Of a DNA stretch of 64,000 nt, positions 26,294-34,995 are shown piece after piece. Below the pieces are notes generated by a model. It was not told the DNA's origin. It saw only the letters and a list, made by a program, of their open reading frames with translations, and did no database searches. The stretch is taken from positions 248,001-312,000 of the forward strand of contig NZ_NWVC01000002.1 of the NCBI RefSeq assembly GCF_002374855.1. The letters run 5' to 3'. The DNA is from Sphingomonas adhaesiva. GTDB taxonomy: Bacteria; Pseudomonadota; Alphaproteobacteria; Sphingomonadales; Sphingomonadaceae. The position numbers and the translations under genes are program-made. The first letter of the stretch is position 1. The number at the start of each line of letters is the position of its first letter.

Positions 26294-27610
26294 ATGAAGG
26301 CTCCGTTCGCATCGCTCGCCGCCGCGCTCGCCCTGTTGTCGGGATGCGCCTACCCTTACACACTGCGCGCCTTGCCGCCCGCCACCACGCCCGCACCGCC
26401 CGCAATGGCCGCGTCGGCGCCCATCGAACAGCGCCCTCCCGTCACGATCCTCGTCTCGATCGACGGATTTCGCCCCGATTATCTCGACCGCGGGGTCACG
26501 CCGAACCTCTCGCGCCTCGCCGCCGGCGGCGTCACCGCCGCGATGCGCCCCTCCTTCCCCAGCAAGACCGCGCCCAATCACTGGACGCTCGTCACCGGGC
26601 TGGTCCCCGATCATCACGGCGTCGTCGCGAACACCATCGAGGACGCCGCCCGCCCCGGCGAAACCTTCACGATGGCGAACGACGATCCCTTCTGGTGGAA
26701 CGGCGGCGAACCGCTTTGGGTGACCGCGGAAAAGGCCGGGATCCGCACCGCCACCATGTTCTGGCCGGGCAGCAACGTCGCCTGGGGCGGGGTCCGCGAC
26801 CCGCAATGGCCGCATCCGGTCGCCAACGGCACCCGTCCGCACGACTGGCAGGAATTCAACCAGCAGATCAGCGGCCACCAGCGCGTCGACGCCGTCATCG
26901 ACTGGCTCCGCCGCCCCGCCGCCACTCGCCCCGCCTTCGTCACGCTCTATTTCGACACAGTCGACACCGCCGGCCACACCTTCGGCCCCGCTGCACCCGA
27001 AATGACCGCTGCGGTCGCGCAGGTCGACGGCTGGATCGGCGAGCTGGTCGCCGGTCTCGCCACGCTGGGTCAGCCCGCCAACCTCGTCATCGTCGCCGAC
27101 CATGGCATGGCGCCGACCTCCTCGACCCGCACGATCGCGCTCGACACGATCGTCCCGCCAGCCGACGCGCGCATCATCGACACCGGCCCCTTCGCCACCT
27201 TCGTCCCGATGCCGGGCCGCGAGGATGCGGTGGCGCGCGCGCTCCTCACCCCCCATCCGCACATGCAATGCTGGCGGCGACAGGAGATACCGGCGCGCTT
27301 CCGCTACGGCACCAATCCGCGCATTCCGCCGTTCCTCTGCCTGGCGGAGGACGGCCCCGCCGGCGCCTGGACGATCAGCAAGACCGCCCCCACCAGGCCG
27401 TTCACCGGGGGCGCGCACGGTTACGACAATGACGCGGCCGACATGCGCGCGCTGTTCATCGCCAACGGCCCCGCCTTTGCGACCGGCCGGCGGATCGCGA
27501 CGTTCGACAATGTCGATATCGCTCCGCTGGTCCGAGACCTGTTGGGCCTGCCGCCCGGTCAGCGGCTTGATGGTGACGACCGGCCGTTCCGGGGCGTGCT
27601 GCGCCGCTGA
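26294..27610 (+). CDS. Alkaline-phosphatase-superfamily phosphodiesterase/nucleotide pyrophosphatase lipoprotein
   Basis: A 438-residue exported enzyme. The N-terminus MKAPFASLAAALALLSGCA is a lipoprotein signal with lipobox LSGC; this decided the ATG at 26294. The NPP/type I phosphodiesterase domain begins VTILVSIDGFRPDYL (metal Asp), has the nucleophile Thr in FPSKTAPNHWTL, VSGL-like TGLVPDHHG, LYFDTVDTAGHTFGP and IVADHGMAP metal ligands, and GGAHGYDN near the end. All six metal-binding positions seem to be present. It likely hydrolyses nucleotide or lipid phosphodiesters in the periplasm, tethered to a membrane. Single gene, 23 bases before the MaoC gene. Confidence 0.88.
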   Translation: MKAPFASLAAALALLSGCAYPYTLRALPPATTPAPPAMAASAPIEQRPPVTILVSIDGFRPDYLDRGVTPNLSRLAAGGVTAAMRPSFPSKTAPNHWTLVTGLVPDHHGVVANTIEDAARPGETFTMANDDPFWWNGGEPLWVTAEKAGIRTATMFWPGSNVAWGGVRDPQWPHPVANGTRPHDWQEFNQQISGHQRVDAVIDWLRRPAATRPAFVTLYFDTVDTAGHTFGPAAPEMTAAVAQVDGWIGELVAGLATLGQPANLVIVADHGMAPTSSTRTIALDTIVPPADARIIDTGPFATFVPMPGREDAVARALLTPHPHMQCWRRQEIPARFRYGTNPRIPPFLCLAEDGPAGAWTISKTAPTRPFTGGAHGYDNDAADMRALFIANGPAFATGRRIATFDNVDIAPLVRDLLGLPPGQRLDGDDRPFRGVLRR

Positions 27611-27633
27611 AGACGATAAGGAAGGGAGAGAGG

Positions 27634-28080
27634 ATGCAATATTTCGAGGATCTGGAGATCGGCAAGGTCGCGCGGTTCGGCCGCTACGAGGTCACCCGTG
27701 AGGAGGTGATCGAATTCGCCCGCCGCTATGATCCGCAGCCTTTCCACCTTTCCGACGAGGCCGCAGCGGCGACCCATTTCGGGCGGCTGTCGGCCAGCGG
27801 TTGGCATACCTGCGCCATGACCATGGCGATGCTGGTCGCGAATCTGAAGGAGCACCGCCAAGCCGGACTGGGATCGCCCGGAATGGACGAATTGCGTTGG
27901 CTGGTCCCCGTCTATCCGGGCGACGTGCTGCGGGTTGAAAGCGAAGTGCTGGAGAAGCGCGTTTCGCAGTCCCGCCCGGAAATGGGCATCTTCAAGAGCC
28001 GCGTCACCGTGTTCAACCAGGACGATGTCGCAGTGATGTCGATGATCTCGAACGGCCTGATCCAGACCCGGCCCCGCTGA
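27634..28080 (+). CDS. MaoC family (R)-enoyl-CoA hydratase-like protein
   Basis: A 148-residue hot-dog-fold protein. The hydratase motif is present as VTREEVIEFARRYDPQPFHLSDEAAAATHFG, with catalytic Asp and His in DPQPFHLS, followed by ASGWHTCAMTM and DELRWLVPVYPGD. Short stand-alone MaoC proteins hydrate (R)-specific enoyl-CoA or act on related thioesters. AGGGAGAGAGG precedes the ATG. It may be in the same transcript as the phosphodiesterase gene, but the functions are not obviously linked. Confidence 0.88.
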   Translation: MQYFEDLEIGKVARFGRYEVTREEVIEFARRYDPQPFHLSDEAAAATHFGRLSASGWHTCAMTMAMLVANLKEHRQAGLGSPGMDELRWLVPVYPGDVLRVESEVLEKRVSQSRPEMGIFKSRVTVFNQDDVAVMSMISNGLIQTRPR

Positions 28081-28083
28081 TCG

Positions 28084-28656
28084 TCAGCGGTCGCGACGCG
28101 GCCGGAACGCCCGGTCGGGTCGCGGCGTGCGATAGCCCTGCGCCCGATTGTCACGCCGCAGGTCGCGATAGTCGCGGCGCACGTCCTGGCGATATTCGCG
28201 CCGCGCGTCGCGGCGCATGTCGCGGAACTGCCCACGGTCGATCGTCCCGGCGCGATACGCCTCGCGCCCCGACCGCACGTCCTCGCGATAGTCCTGGCGC
28301 TCCCGCCGCACATCGCGACGGAAATCCTGCCAGTTGCTGCGTACCTGGCGATTGCCCCACGCGCCGCGACGCCCCTGCCAATAGCGTTGCTGGTCGGCAT
28401 TCCACCGCACCGGGCGGCGATAGCGGTCGTACACGAACCCGCCCGTACCCGGATAATAATAGTCGCCGTACCACCCGTAATAGCTCGGCGCGAAACCCCC
28501 GCCCCATCCGCCATCAGCGTAATAGGGATCGCCGTAATAGCCGCCGTTACCATAGCCGACCGATACGCCGCTGTAGCCGTAGCCGTCGGTGCATCCGGCC
28601 GTTGCGAGCATTCCGCACCCCAGCAGCGCCGCACAGGCCCATCGCGTCAGGAACAT
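28084..28656 (-). CDS. Tyr/Gly-rich then Arg/Asp-rich lipoprotein, unknown function
   Basis: A 190-residue lipoprotein. The signal MFLTRWACAALLGCGMLATAGC ends in lipobox ATAGC; GGGAGAGTGACG precedes the chosen ATG at 28656. Residues about 25-75 are Gly/Tyr-rich (GYGNGGYYGDPYYADGGWGG). The rest is an Arg/Asp-rich coiled segment with repeating units like RQDYREDVR, QFRDMRRDARREYRQDVRRDYRD, which would be strongly charged and helical. Related RcnB-like or envelope-stress proteins have this layout in other Proteobacteria. I do not assign a function. It is convergent with the MaoC gene, three bases apart. Confidence 0.75.
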   Translation of the reverse strand: MFLTRWACAALLGCGMLATAGCTDGYGYSGVSVGYGNGGYYGDPYYADGGWGGGFAPSYYGWYGDYYYPGTGGFVYDRYRRPVRWNADQQRYWQGRRGAWGNRQVRSNWQDFRRDVRRERQDYREDVRSGREAYRAGTIDRGQFRDMRRDARREYRQDVRRDYRDLRRDNRAQGYRTPRPDRAFRPRRDR

Positions 28657-28755
28657 CGTCACTCTCCCGTCAGGCACGGGCGGGCGATCACGCTGCCGGC
28701 CGATGCGGACTCCGGAAGGGAACCGCCGACGCGCGCGCCGGGTTCCGGCGTGCCC

Positions 28756-29301
28756 TCAGTCGCCGGGGAAGTCGACCAGCGCGTGGACCGCGATGCCCTC
28801 GTCGCGCAGCCGGTCGGCGCCGCCCAGATCGGGCAGGTCGACCACGAACTGCGCCTGCGTGACAACGCCGCCCGCCTTGCGCAGCAGCCGCAGCGCCGCG
28901 CGCGCGGTGCCCCCCGTGGCGATCAGGTCGTCGACCAGCAGGACGCGCGCGCCGGGTACCAGCGCGTCGGCGTGGATCGCGATCCGGTCCTGCCCGTATT
29001 CCAGCGCGTAATCCTCCGCGATGGTCGCGCCGGGCAGCTTGCCGTCCTTGCGGATCAGCAGCACCCCGGCACGTAGCGGGATGGCGAGCGCGGCGGCGAA
29101 CAGGAACCCGCGCGCCTCGATCCCCGCGACCAGATCCAGCGGGCCGTCGACCGCCTCGGCCATCCGCTCAACGCACGCCGCCAGCCCGGCCGGCGACAGC
29201 AGCAGCGTGGTGATGTCACGAAACGCGATGCCCGGCTTCGGAAAGTCGGGGATGGTGCGGATCAGCGCCCGCAGGTCGGCATTACGTTCCGGCCCGGCCA
29301 T
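28756..29301 (-). CDS. apt: Adenine phosphoribosyltransferase
   Basis: A 181-residue enzyme converting adenine and PRPP to AMP in purine salvage. Family features are RTIPDFPKPGIAFRDITTLL near the start, the IEARGFLF segment, and the PRPP-binding loop VLLVDDLIATGGTA at about residues 118-131. GAGGAG lies six bases before ATG 29301; an upstream in-frame ATG would add eight residues. It is downstream of petABC on the same strand but separated by a terminator. Confidence 0.96.
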   Translation of the reverse strand: MAGPERNADLRALIRTIPDFPKPGIAFRDITTLLLSPAGLAACVERMAEAVDGPLDLVAGIEARGFLFAAALAIPLRAGVLLIRKDGKLPGATIAEDYALEYGQDRIAIHADALVPGARVLLVDDLIATGGTARAALRLLRKAGGVVTQAQFVVDLPDLGGADRLRDEGIAVHALVDFPGD

Positions 29302-29325
29302 GTCGTGCTCCTCGGATGCCCGCAA

Positions 29326-29353
29326 ACAAAAACCCCGGCACGATGGCCGGGGT
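29326..29353 (-). terminator. Rho-independent terminator of petABC
   Basis: On the minus strand ACCCCGGC (29353-29346) pairs with GCCGGGGT (29339-29332) around a 6-base loop and is followed by a T-rich run reaching 29326. It lies 48 bases after the petC stop and 31 bases before apt. Confidence 0.8.
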
Positions 29354-29400
29354 CGTAAGGCGATCGGGTGCCGCCGCCGGCGGGGCGGCGGCCGGTCCGA

Positions 29401-30243
29401 TCAATGTTTGATGTCGCGCCAGACGTTCTGATACGCGCCCCACGCCAGATAGACGAAGATCAGCAGGAAGATCACCGCCGCGAACCCGGCCGCGTGGCGC
29501 GCCTCAAGGTTCGGCTCCGCCGTCCAGGTCAGGAACGCCGACACGTCGCGCGCCATCTGGTCCTTGGTCGCCTTGGTCCCGTCGCTATAGGTCACCTGCC
29601 CGTCCGACGTCAGCGGCGGCGGCATCGCGATGTTGAGGTTCGCGAAATACGGGTTGTAGTGCAGCCCCGGCGGGGTCTTGGCGCCCGGGAACTTCTCGAT
29701 CAGCTCGGCCGGCTGGTTGCGATAGCCGGTGATGAGCGCGTGGACATAGTTCGACCCGTCATGCCGCGCCTTCGTCATCAGCGACAGGTCGGGTGGAATG
29801 GCGTTGTTGTTCGCCGCGCGCGCCGCAATGTCATTGGCGAACGGCAGCGGGAAGCGGTCGGACGGCAGGTTCTTACGCGTCGCGGCCTCGCCCGTTTCCG
29901 GGTTCACCGTCGGCTGTTCGATCACCCACTGGTTCGCGATCGCCTTCACCTCGGCCTCGGAATAGCCGATATGCTCGAGGTCGCGGAACGACACATATTT
30001 CAGCGAGTGGCAGGCGGCGCACACTTCCTTGTACACCTGGAAGCCGCGCTGCAGCTGCTGCCGGTCGAACTTCCCGAAGAAGCCCGCCGAGGACAGGTGA
30101 ATGTCCTCGGGATGGAGGTGGAATTCGTGTTCCGCCGATTCCGGTGCCGGATTCTGGATCGCGTCCTTCGCCGTGAAGAACAGCGCCAGCGCGAGCACGA
30201 AGACGAACCCCGCGCCGATCACCAGTGAAATGAGACGAGCCAT
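29401..30243 (-). CDS. petC: Ubiquinol-cytochrome c reductase, cytochrome c1
   Basis: A 280-residue haem c subunit of respiratory complex III. An N-terminal signal-anchor (LISLVIGAGFVFVLALALFFTA) is followed by the haem attachment motif CAACH at about residues 94-98 in YKEVCAACHSLKYVSFRDLE. The axial Met region is in the LSLMTKARHDG to NIAMPPPL part, and a C-terminal membrane anchor (AAGFAAVIFLLIFVYLAWGAYQ) is complete. It is the last gene of the petABC operon. Confidence 0.96.
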   Translation of the reverse strand: MARLISLVIGAGFVFVLALALFFTAKDAIQNPAPESAEHEFHLHPEDIHLSSAGFFGKFDRQQLQRGFQVYKEVCAACHSLKYVSFRDLEHIGYSEAEVKAIANQWVIEQPTVNPETGEAATRKNLPSDRFPLPFANDIAARAANNNAIPPDLSLMTKARHDGSNYVHALITGYRNQPAELIEKFPGAKTPPGLHYNPYFANLNIAMPPPLTSDGQVTYSDGTKATKDQMARDVSAFLTWTAEPNLEARHAAGFAAVIFLLIFVYLAWGAYQNVWRDIKH

Positions 30244-30276
30244 TGTCTTATCTGTCCCCTAATCGTCTCGTTTCGG

Positions 30277-31563
30277 TCAGCCGGCCATCGCCGTCTGCGC
30301 GGGCGACGTGCCGCCATGCTTCGCCAGCACCGCCTCGGTGATCGAGTTCGGCAGCGGGCGCGGCTTCTCCGCGGCCGACACCAGCGGCAGGATGATGAGG
30401 AAGTGCGCGAAGTAATAGGCCGCCGCGACCTGCCCGATCATCACGTTGCGCGCCGTCGCCTCCGCACCGCCGACATAGCCGAGCACCAGCACGTCGATGA
30501 GCAGCACCAGCAGGAACCAGCGATAGGTCGGGCGGTAATTGGCCGAGCGCACCGGCGAGCTGTCCAGCCACGGCAGGAAGAACAGCAGCAGGATCGACCC
30601 GAACATCGCCACCACGCCCCACAGCTTCGCCGGCAGGATGAAGTCCGCGGTGAAGCTCTTGAGGATCGCGTAGAACGGCAGAAAATACCATTCGGGCACG
30701 ATGTGCGCCGGGGTCGAGAGCGGGTTCGCCTCGATGTAATTGTCCGGGTGACCCAGCAGGTTCGGCGAGAAGAAAATCAGCAGCGCGAACACCAGGAAGA
30801 ACACGCCCACGCCCACGCCGTCCTTGGCGGTGTAATAGGGGTGGAACGGCACGGTGTCCTGCTCGCCCTTCACATCGACGCCGGTCGGGTTGTTCGAACC
30901 CGGAATATGCAGCGCCCAGATGTGCAGGATGATGACGCCCGCGATCACGAACGGCAGCAGATAGTGGAGCGAGAAGAAGCGGTTGAGCGCGGCGTTGTCC
31001 GGCGCGAAGCCGCCCAGCAGCCACACGCGGATCGTCTCGCCCACCAGCGGGATCGCCGAGAAGAAACCGGTGATGACCTGCGCACCCCAGAAGCTCATCT
31101 GCCCCCAGGGGAGCACATAGCCCATGAACGCGGTCGCCATCATCAGCAGGAAGATCACGACGCCCAGCAGCCACACCATCTCGCGCGGGGCCTTGTACGA
31201 CCCGTAATACAGGCCGCGACCGATGTGGATGTACACCACCGCCAGGAACATCGACGCGCCGTTGGCGTGCGCATAGCGCAGGAACCAGCCGGCATTGACG
31301 TCGCGCATGATGCTTTCGATCGAGCCGAACGCGACACCCGCATTGGCGGCGTAATGCATCGCCAGCACGATACCGGTGACGATCTGGATCACCAGCGCGG
31401 CACCCGCCAGGACGCCGAAGTTCCAGAAATAGTTGAGGTTGCGCGGCACCGGATAGCCCGCACCGATCGCATTGTAGACGAGCCGCGGCATCGGCAGCTT
31501 CTCGTCCAGCCAGCGCATCAGCGGCTGCTTCGGTTCGTAATGCTTGGCCCAGGGAAAGCTCAT
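30277..31563 (-). CDS. petB: Ubiquinol-cytochrome c reductase, cytochrome b
   Basis: A 428-residue polytopic subunit with eight membrane helices and both haem b sites. The four haem His residues are in [16 protein letters not shown] (helix B: H with [11 protein letters not shown]) and in helix D ([22 protein letters not shown]). The quinol-oxidation PEWY loop occurs as [13 protein letters not shown]. It is 33 bases upstream of petC. Length is normal. Confidence 0.97.
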   Translation of the reverse strand: MSFPWAKHYEPKQPLMRWLDEKLPMPRLVYNAIGAGYPVPRNLNYFWNFGVLAGAALVIQIVTGIVLAMHYAANAGVAFGSIESIMRDVNAGWFLRYAHANGASMFLAVVYIHIGRGLYYGSYKAPREMVWLLGVVIFLLMMATAFMGYVLPWGQMSFWGAQVITGFFSAIPLVGETIRVWLLGGFAPDNAALNRFFSLHYLLPFVIAGVIILHIWALHIPGSNNPTGVDVKGEQDTVPFHPYYTAKDGVGVGVFFLVFALLIFFSPNLLGHPDNYIEANPLSTPAHIVPEWYFLPFYAILKSFTADFILPAKLWGVVAMFGSILLLFFLPWLDSSPVRSANYRPTYRWFLLVLLIDVLVLGYVGGAEATARNVMIGQVAAAYYFAHFLIILPLVSAAEKPRPLPNSITEAVLAKHGGTSPAQTAMAG

Positions 31564-31578
31564 GTCCTAAATCCTCCC

Positions 31579-32163
31579 TCAGCCTACCGTCACGACGGTG
31601 TCGGACGTGAAATTATAGTCGGGCACGGCAAGATTCTTTGGCGCCGGCCCCTGCCGGATCCGACCGGCGGTGTCATAGGCCGAGCCGTGGCACGGGCAGA
31701 AATAGCCGCCGAACGGCCCGCGATTCTCACCCTCGCGCGCGCCCAGCGGCACGCACCCCAGGTGGGTGCACACGCCCAGCGTGATCAGCCAGTTCTTCTT
31801 GCCCGCCTTGGTGCGCTGCTCCAGCGTCTGCGGATCGCGCAGCGAGCCGACCGCGACCGCATCGGCCTCGCCGATTTCCTTGGGCGTCAGGTTGCGCACG
31901 AACAGCGGCTGCTTGCGGAAGCTGGCGACGATCGCCTGCCCCGGCTCGATCTTCGAGATGTCCACCTCGGTGGTGGACAGCGCCAGCACGTCGGCCGACG
32001 GGTTCATCTGGTTGATGAGCGGCAGGACGATCGCAACCGCGCCGACCCCGGCAAAGGAGACCGCGGCGATATTGATGAAATCGCGACGGCGCGGATCGTG
32101 CGCCTCCTCGTGATAGGGCGCGGGATTCTCGCCCGGAGGGATCATGTCGTCTGCCGTCGCCAT
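31579..32163 (-). CDS. petA: Ubiquinol-cytochrome c reductase, Rieske iron-sulfur subunit
   Basis: A 194-residue membrane-anchored 2Fe-2S protein. A Tat-type segment DPRRRDFINIAAVSFAGVGAVAIVLPLI provides both targeting and anchor. Cluster ligands are in CTHLGC and CPCHGS in the C-terminal half. The ATG at 32163 (MATADD) has AGAGGTGCG upstream; a longer frame is unsupported. It heads the petABC operon, 15 bases before petB, and is divergent from trmL. Confidence 0.97.
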   Translation of the reverse strand: MATADDMIPPGENPAPYHEEAHDPRRRDFINIAAVSFAGVGAVAIVLPLINQMNPSADVLALSTTEVDISKIEPGQAIVASFRKQPLFVRNLTPKEIGEADAVAVGSLRDPQTLEQRTKAGKKNWLITLGVCTHLGCVPLGAREGENRGPFGGYFCPCHGSAYDTAGRIRQGPAPKNLAVPDYNFTSDTVVTVG

Positions 32164-32344
32164 TCGCGTCGCACCTCTACCCGTTCGTCTGTTGCCGGGC
32201 CGGCTCCATGCCGTGATGACATATCGACGCCCCGCCGCCGGCCTGCCCGTCCCCACGGCGGCCCGCCCGGCCTGATAGCCATGCCGGGCGCGCTTTGCCA
32301 ACAGCATTTTGCGAAGGCGCCCCAACCCGGCTAGGCGCACCGCC

Positions 32345-32806
32345 ATGCGCATCGCCCTGTATCAGCCGGACATCGCCGGGAATGTCGGCACCGTGCTGCG
32401 GCTGGGCGCGTGCCTGGGCGTGGCGGTCGACCTGATCGAACCGATGGGCTTTGCGTGGAGCGAACGGGCATGGGCACGCGCCGCGATGGACTATGCCGGG
32501 AAGGTCGCGGTGACCCGCCATGTCGACTGGGACGCGTTCCTGGCCGCATCGCGCGGGCGGATCGTGCTGGCCACCACGGCGGCGGATGCCGTGCCGCTGC
32601 CGGACGCGCGGTTCGCCGGCGACGATATCCTGCTGCTGGGCAGCGAGGGTGCGGGCGTTCCCGCCGGCGTTCATGCGCGCGCCGATCTGGCGGTCCGCAT
32701 TCCGATGCGCGCGGGCCTGCGCTCGCTCAACGTCGCGGTCGCGGGCGCGATCGTGCTGGGCGAGGCGCTGCGACAGACCGGCGGGTGGGACCAACTGACC
32801 GATTGA
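32345..32806 (+). CDS. trmL: tRNA (cytidine/uridine-34 2'-O)-methyltransferase
   Basis: A 153-residue SPOUT-fold methyltransferase of the TrmL family that 2'-O-methylates the wobble base of tRNA-Leu. It starts MRIALYQPDIAGNVGTVLRLGACLG and has the knot motifs ILLLGSEGAGVP and IPMRAGLRSLNVAVAGAIVLGEALRQ. Length matches the minimal TrmL form without an RNA-binding extension. It precedes hemF by 31 bases and may be cotranscribed. Confidence 0.93.
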   Translation: MRIALYQPDIAGNVGTVLRLGACLGVAVDLIEPMGFAWSERAWARAAMDYAGKVAVTRHVDWDAFLAASRGRIVLATTAADAVPLPDARFAGDDILLLGSEGAGVPAGVHARADLAVRIPMRAGLRSLNVAVAGAIVLGEALRQTGGWDQLTD

Positions 32807-32837
32807 CCCCGCCGCCCGCGCCCGCGATGGCAGGGGT

Positions 32838-33677
32838 ATGCAACTGGACGAGCAACAGCGCGCCGCGCGCACCTGGTTCGAGCATCTGCGCGACCTGATC
32901 TGCGCCGAGTTCGAAGCGATCGAGCGGGAGGCCGGGTCCGACGCCAGCTTCGACTATATCCCCTGGGATCGCGCCGATCCGTCCGGCGCCCCGGGCGGCG
33001 GCGGCGTACGCGGCGTGATGAAGGGCCGTGTGTTCGAGAAGGTCGGCGTCAACGTCTCCACCGTCGGCGGCACGTTCGAGGGCGATTTCGCGCGTACCAT
33101 CCATGGCGCGGGGGAGGATCCACGCTTCTTCGCGACGGGGATCAGCCTGGTCGCGCACATGGCCAATCCGCACGTGCCCGCGGTACACATGAACACGCGC
33201 TTCTTGCGCACGACGAAACAGTGGTTCGGCGGGGGCGCGGACCTGAACCCGCCGCTGCCGGTCGCACAGGATACCGCCGATTTCCATGCCGAGCTGGCGC
33301 GCGCCTGCGACGCGCACGACCCGGCCTACTACCCGCGGTTCAAGGCGTGGGCCGACGACTATTTCTACATCCCCCATCGCGGCGTGCATCGCGGGGTGGG
33401 CGGAATCTTCTACGATCACCTGGACACCGACTTCGCGGCCGATTTCGCGTTCACGCAGGACGTCGGGCGTGCGTTCCTCGCCGCCTATCCGCGAATCGTC
33501 CGGCGGCGGATGGCCGATCCGTTCACCGCCGACGATCTGGCCGAACAGCGTCGCTGGCGCGGCCGTTATGCCGAGTTCAATCTGGTCTACGACCGCGGCA
33601 CGCTGTTTGGGCTGAAGACCGGGGGCAATATCGACGCCATCCTGATGAGTCTGCCGCCGCTCGCGACATGGGAGTGA
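32838..33677 (+). CDS. hemF: Oxygen-dependent coproporphyrinogen III oxidase
   Basis: A 279-residue cytoplasmic enzyme that decarboxylates coproporphyrinogen III to protoporphyrinogen IX using oxygen. Signature GGGADLNPP (about residues 133-141) is followed by CDAHDPAYYPRFKAWADDYFYIPHRGVHRGVGGIF, and the C-terminal segment WRGRYAEFNLVYDRGTLFGLKTGGN. It suits the aerobic bc1 chain next door. Its 3' end overlaps the next gene by ten bases. Confidence 0.97.
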   Translation: MQLDEQQRAARTWFEHLRDLICAEFEAIEREAGSDASFDYIPWDRADPSGAPGGGGVRGVMKGRVFEKVGVNVSTVGGTFEGDFARTIHGAGEDPRFFATGISLVAHMANPHVPAVHMNTRFLRTTKQWFGGGADLNPPLPVAQDTADFHAELARACDAHDPAYYPRFKAWADDYFYIPHRGVHRGVGGIFYDHLDTDFAADFAFTQDVGRAFLAAYPRIVRRRMADPFTADDLAEQRRWRGRYAEFNLVYDRGTLFGLKTGGNIDAILMSLPPLATWE

Positions 33678-34279
33678 CGCGGGTGGCGGGGCTGCACGCG
33701 GTGCCCGACGATCATGTCGCCACGATCGTTACCACGCTGGAGATGCGCACCCGCCCGCCGCTGCGGCCGATGCCGACCGCGCCGTTGCGGCTCGTGCGCT
33801 GGGATGTGCCCGACCCGGACCGGTATCGCACGCTGTTCCGCCGCGTGGGCGCACGCTGGCTGTGGTATTCGCGGCTGGTGATGGACGATGCGGCGCTGAC
33901 CGCGATCATCCACGATCCGGCGGTGGAGGTGTTCGCCGCGGTCGATCGCGCGGGCGTCGAACTGGGGATGCTGGAACTGGACCGGCGCGAGGCGGGCGCG
34001 TGCGAGATCGGCTATTTCGCGCTCGTCCCCGAACTGGCCGGCAAGGGGCTGGGCCGCTGGCTGATGGCGGAGGCGCTGGCGCGCGCCTGGACGCCGGGAA
34101 CACGGCGGGTGTGGCTGCATACCTGCACGCTCGACCACCCGTCGGCGCTGGGCTTCTACCGCGCGCAGGGCTTTACCGCGATGGCGCGGACGGTGGAGGT
34201 GTTTGCCGATCCGCGCGTGCTCGGCGTGCTGCCGGCCGATGCGGCGCCTCAGGTGCCGTTGCTGGCGCGCACGCGATAG
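33668..34279 (+). CDS. GNAT family N-acetyltransferase
   Basis: A 203-residue acetyltransferase. The acetyl-CoA-binding region is CEIGYFALVPELAGKGLGRWLMAEALARAW (about 115-144), followed by VWLHTCTLDHPSALGFYRAQGF, a complete GNAT core. The ATG at 33668 overlaps the end of hemF by ten bases; a GTG two codons later is also possible. The 3' end overlaps a convergent membrane protein gene by 31 bases. Substrate unknown; the HPSAL.FY element is shared by amine acetylating enzymes. Confidence 0.85.
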   Translation: MGVTRVAGLHAVPDDHVATIVTTLEMRTRPPLRPMPTAPLRLVRWDVPDPDRYRTLFRRVGARWLWYSRLVMDDAALTAIIHDPAVEVFAAVDRAGVELGMLELDRREAGACEIGYFALVPELAGKGLGRWLMAEALARAWTPGTRRVWLHTCTLDHPSALGFYRAQGFTAMARTVEVFADPRVLGVLPADAAPQVPLLARTR

Positions 34280-34995
34280 ATGATGATCCCCACCAGCAGC
34301 GTGCCGGTGGCATAGAACGCACCGACCGCCGCGATCCCGGCATCGACCAGCGACAGCAGCAGCGGATTGGCGTTGCCCGGCATCCGCAGCCATTCGTCGG
34401 CCTGCATCAGCGGCACCGCCAGCAGATATTGCGCCAGGAACAGCGTCACCAGCGCACCGGTGATCGCCCAGCCGTGCCCGCGCGTCATCGCCAGGCTGAC
34501 GCGGATCGCCCGGCCGACGCCCAGCCCCGGCTGCTGCGCGATCGCGGGGATCGCCGCGATCAACCGCGCCTGCACGTACAGGCCCGGCAGGACGAACAGC
34601 CACAGCCCGATCCCCACCGGCACCGCGATCGCCAGGCTGGCGAGCAGGAACGGCCAGAAAGCGCGCGCCGCGCTGCGCAGCGCCTGCCCCACGGTCGGGC
34701 GATCGGCATCGAGCAGCAGCACCGCCACCGCTGCCGCGCCGAAGATGCCCGCCACGTCGGCGAGCACGAACCACAAGCCGTTGGCCTGCCCCCATTGCGC
34801 CATCGCGGTCACCCATGCCTGCATCGCGACCTCGTCGCGCGGCGCAGGCGGTATCGGCGGGACGGGATCGCTCAGCAACAAGGCGGCGAACGCAGGCAGG
34901 AAGACGAACAGCGCGGTGATCGCGACGACCGGGTCCAGGCTGCGACGCAGCAGGCGCCACGTCGCCGCCAGCAATCCGGCGAAGGTAAAGGTCAT
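34249..34995 (-). CDS. Integral membrane protein, unknown function
   Basis: A 248-residue protein with about six hydrophobic segments, e.g. VVAITALFVFLPAFAALLL (about 22-40), LWFVLADVAGIFGAAAVAVLLL (73-94) and the final VGAFYATGTLLVGIIIY. Its ATG overlaps the stop of the upstream membrane gene (ATGA), so both are made together. The segment GLGVGRAIRVSLAMTRGHGW resembles a conserved loop also found in the partner (AIPRSFALARGSALR), suggesting the two are distant paralogues. Such pairs may form a heteromeric membrane complex. Function not known. Confidence 0.75.
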   Translation of the reverse strand: MTFTFAGLLAATWRLLRRSLDPVVAITALFVFLPAFAALLLSDPVPPIPPAPRDEVAMQAWVTAMAQWGQANGLWFVLADVAGIFGAAAVAVLLLDADRPTVGQALRSAARAFWPFLLASLAIAVPVGIGLWLFVLPGLYVQARLIAAIPAIAQQPGLGVGRAIRVSLAMTRGHGWAITGALVTLFLAQYLLAVPLMQADEWLRMPGNANPLLLSLVDAGIAAVGAFYATGTLLVGIIIYRVRASNGT